Shown one piece after another: positions 61,873-64,000 of a stretch of 64,000 nucleotides of DNA. The notes below the pieces were generated by a model. It was not told the origin of the DNA. It did no database searches and worked only from the letters and a program-made list of their open reading frames with translations. How positions within the stretch are numbered: position 1 is the stretch's first letter; the number at the start of each line of letters is the position of its first letter. The position numbers were made by a program, and so were the translations under genes. Location: the NCBI GenBank assembly GCA_024699855.1, contig JAMPIQ010000001.1, forward strand, positions 17,670,001 to 17,734,000. The letters run 5' to 3'. This stretch comes from Aphelenchoides besseyi. Its lineage: Eukaryota; Nematoda; Chromadorea; Rhabditida; Aphelenchoididae.

Positions 61873-62520
61873 ACTTTTAAGCAAAGCTTCTGTTGATGAG
61901 TTGAATATGATAATTGAAAGAGCGGACAAAGGAAAAGAATTGTGGTTACTGTTATGGATTCCAAGAAAAGTTAATAAGGAACGCAACAATTTGATTGAAA
62001 TTTGTCTGAGATGAGCATCTTCGTAAACTGTTTTATGATCATTAGACACTCTTCTAAGTAAACAATCAACTTTATTACCGTATTTTGAAGGTCGTCGAAA
62101 CGAAATTAATGGTCGCCATTAAAATTCGAACCGTCGAGTTCACGTCGACGTTTATCGCTGTTCACACGAGTTGTACCCTCGGCTTCTACGTGCGAACTAC
62201 AAGGATATCAATGAATTGGCATGTGACTATGAATTTTAAAATTTTACGACATTTCTGGCACTCGACAACTTTTGGCCTCGAAGGTCGACTCTGATAACAA
62301 ACAGTCGCGCCGACAATAGCCGGTGGTAATAAAGAAAAACAATAAAAATTGTCGATCATTCTTCACGATGTTGCCTTTGAGTCGACTGAAAAGACCGCCC
62401 TTGGAAAGGATTGAAATTTTGGGTATAAAATCGACGTCAAATTATGATCATAATCAACATCTTAAGTTACAACTAAGCGATTCAAGGTTGTCTTTTCAAT
62501 CTATCTGAAGGTTTTTTATC
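61873..62520. other. Intergenic region with TATA box of the CFA synthase gene
   Basis: A TATAAAA at 62424-62430 lies 91 bases before the CFA synthase ATG. No coding region is supportable in the rest. Confidence 0.4.
62424..62430 (+). promoter_or_regulatory. TATA box upstream of the CFA synthase gene
   Basis: GGGTATAAAATCG, 91 bases before the ATG at 62521, a reasonable core-promoter position for a short 5' UTR. Confidence 0.35.
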
Positions 62521-63937
62521 ATGGAAGTTGAAAAGAAAATTTGGTTGGCTCTGGAGGATTATTTCGTTCAGCCGTTCGTGTATCTGTTCTTCACGTTCAA
62601 TAGCCAAGCAGCCAGCTACGATCTGCCGTTGCGTGTTGTGTTGTGGAATGGACGGCATATCGATTTGGGTAAGTTCGACAAACCGAAGATCACGATGCAC
62701 ATCAAGAACTGGCATGGACTTTGGTTGTTGATTCGCCCGAACTTGGTGAGATCGACTCTTGTTGTCATTATTCTTTTGATTTTAGAATGCAATCGGCGAA
62801 GCGTACATAAATAAAGAAATTGAAATTGACGGAGAATTGGAAGACATCGTGGAAGTTGGATTCAAATTGGTTGCACAAGTGAATCCGACGGAAAGTGCAT
62901 TCGAGCGATACACACGAATGATCAATCATTCTCGTATTTTTGATCGTAGTTCCATTCAACATCACTACGATGTTAGCAACGCGTTCTATCGTCTTTTTCT
63001 CGACGAAACAATGGTCTATTCGTGTGCGTACTTCGAGAATGGTGATGAGACGTTGGACGAGGCTCAGTTGAAGAAGATCGATCATATTTTGCGCAAAGTT
63101 CAAGTGAAACCGGGAGAACGACTGTTGGGTAATTCAGAAGGCAAAGAGACGATTAACCTTAAAGCTTTAGACATCGGTTGTGGTTGGGGCACGGCGGTCA
63201 TTCGAGCAGCTCAGAAGTTTGGTGCTTATTGTGTTGGAGTTACCATTTCGCAGGCACAATACGATCTTGCAACTCAACGAGTCAAGGATGCGGGACTTGA
63301 AGATCGAGTAGAAATTCGTATGCAAGATTATCGTGATATCGACGAGAAGTTCGATCGCATCATCAGTGTTGGAATGTTTGAACATTTGGGTAAGTTCAAG
63401 CAATTCATATACTTAATGATGAAGTTTTAGGTCAAAAGCACATTGTTGACTATTTCGCGAAAGTAAAAACGCTTCTGACTGACGAAGGAATGTTTCTGAA
63501 TCATGGATTAAATGCTCGATCCGATCAAGGTTTCTCTGGCGGAACGGATTTCATTCAACGTAAGACTTAAGGTTGACAACCGAAGAAATCGACTTTTAGG
63601 CCACGTATTCCCGGGTTCGTATCTGCCAACACTCTCCGAAGCCGTGCAGTTCGCTGAAGACGGCGGTTTTGAAATCCTTGATATTGAGAATCTGCGTAAA
63701 CACTACACACAAACGATGATCATGTGGGCTCGAAATTACGAGAAGAACTCGGAAGAAATTCGACGAATGGTCGGTGAATCGATTTACCGTTGTTGGCGAA
63801 TGTATTTGGGTGGATCGGTACAATCCTTTGTCAGCAACAACGTTCATATCACTCAGTTGCTGTTACACAAATCGGGCAAACATCCTGATACGATGCCGTC
63901 GAATCGTCGCTACATGTACGCTGAACAGCAATCGTAA
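62521..63937 (+). CDS. Cyclopropane-fatty-acyl-phospholipid synthase (bacterial type, spliced)
   Basis: Four exons, about 430 residues, divided by ordinary short nematode introns. The enzyme transfers a methylene from S-adenosylmethionine to the double bond of phospholipid acyl chains. The N-terminal part contains NAIGEAYINKEIEIDGELED, like bacterial CFA synthases. The catalytic part has HHYDVSNAFYRLFLDETMVY, SCAYFENG, the SAM-binding LDIGCGWGTAV, TISQAQYDLATQR and IISVGMFEHLG. HGLNARSDQ and HVFPGSYLPTLSEAVQ follow, then a terminal KHYTQTMIMWARNY. Residues equivalent to the E. coli bicarbonate and active-site set (Cys139, Glu239, His266, Tyr317) appear to be present; the Ile268 equivalent is Leu. 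Such genes are essentially bacterial, so an ancient horizontal transfer is likely. The start is the ATG at 62521 (MEVEKKIWLALEDYF). Confidence 0.92.
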
Positions 63938-64000
63938 CTCCGATACATACCCAAAAGACTTGTACAATTTAACCCGAACGTTGTTTATTTCTCTGCCAAA

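Overview
This is nuclear DNA of a nematode. Genes are split by many short introns (about 40-60 bp) with GT donors and pyrimidine-rich TTTCAG/TTTAG acceptors. Families typical of nematodes are present: a MATH-BTB protein, a serpentine chemoreceptor of the Srh/Sri type, small secreted Cys-rich proteins, peptide GPCRs and an insulin-like peptide. I cannot name the species. No rRNA, tRNA, CRISPR or clear transposon was seen, and nothing looks bacterial in gene layout.

Layout. 0-10 kb: a possible coiled-coil exon running off the left edge, a MATH-MATH-BTB gene (+), the splicing factor SF3A1 (-), then a gene-poor stretch with a possible decayed insulin-like copy. 10-20 kb: a well-formed insulin-like precursor (+), a small secreted Cys-rich protein (+), and the large DCAF1 E3-ligase receptor gene (-). 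One 2.5 kb DCAF1 intron holds a complete GPCR gene on the opposite strand. 20-28.5 kb: nucleoporin Nup43 (+, divergent from DCAF1), a small membrane protein with an 11-nt exon (+), a peptide-type GPCR (-) and a small chromodomain protein (+). 28.5-45.8 kb: Na+/K+-ATPase alpha subunit (-), a 5.8 kb gene-poor region, a basic protein with a possible Shroom-like C-terminus (+), a coiled-coil protein (+), a serpentine chemoreceptor (-) and a long-chain acyl-CoA synthetase (-). 45.8-50 kb: mostly empty apart from a small secreted peptide gene (-). 50-64 kb is compact: atlastin (+), CCDC97-like (-), TFIIIC subunit GTF3C1 (+), a TIMMDC1-like complex I assembly factor (+, possibly co-transcribed with GTF3C1), an SLC52 riboflavin transporter (-), a protein with two degenerate acyl-CoA-binding domains (+), and an intron-bearing cyclopropane-fatty-acid synthase of bacterial type (+).

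Most genes are independent housekeeping functions (splicing, tRNA/5S transcription, nuclear pore, ER fusion, ion pumping). The last two genes, with the acyl-CoA synthetase, form a loose lipid theme. The insulin-like gene, two peptide-type GPCRs and a candidate peptide precursor form a signalling theme. The most notable items are the GPCR nested in DCAF1, the spliced CFA synthase, the insulin with two extra cysteines, the 68-residue secreted peptide ending CTSFNCGRG, and the tandem ACBP protein that has lost its CoA-binding lysines. Exon boundaries were read by eye and gene spans run from start codon to stop codon including introns.
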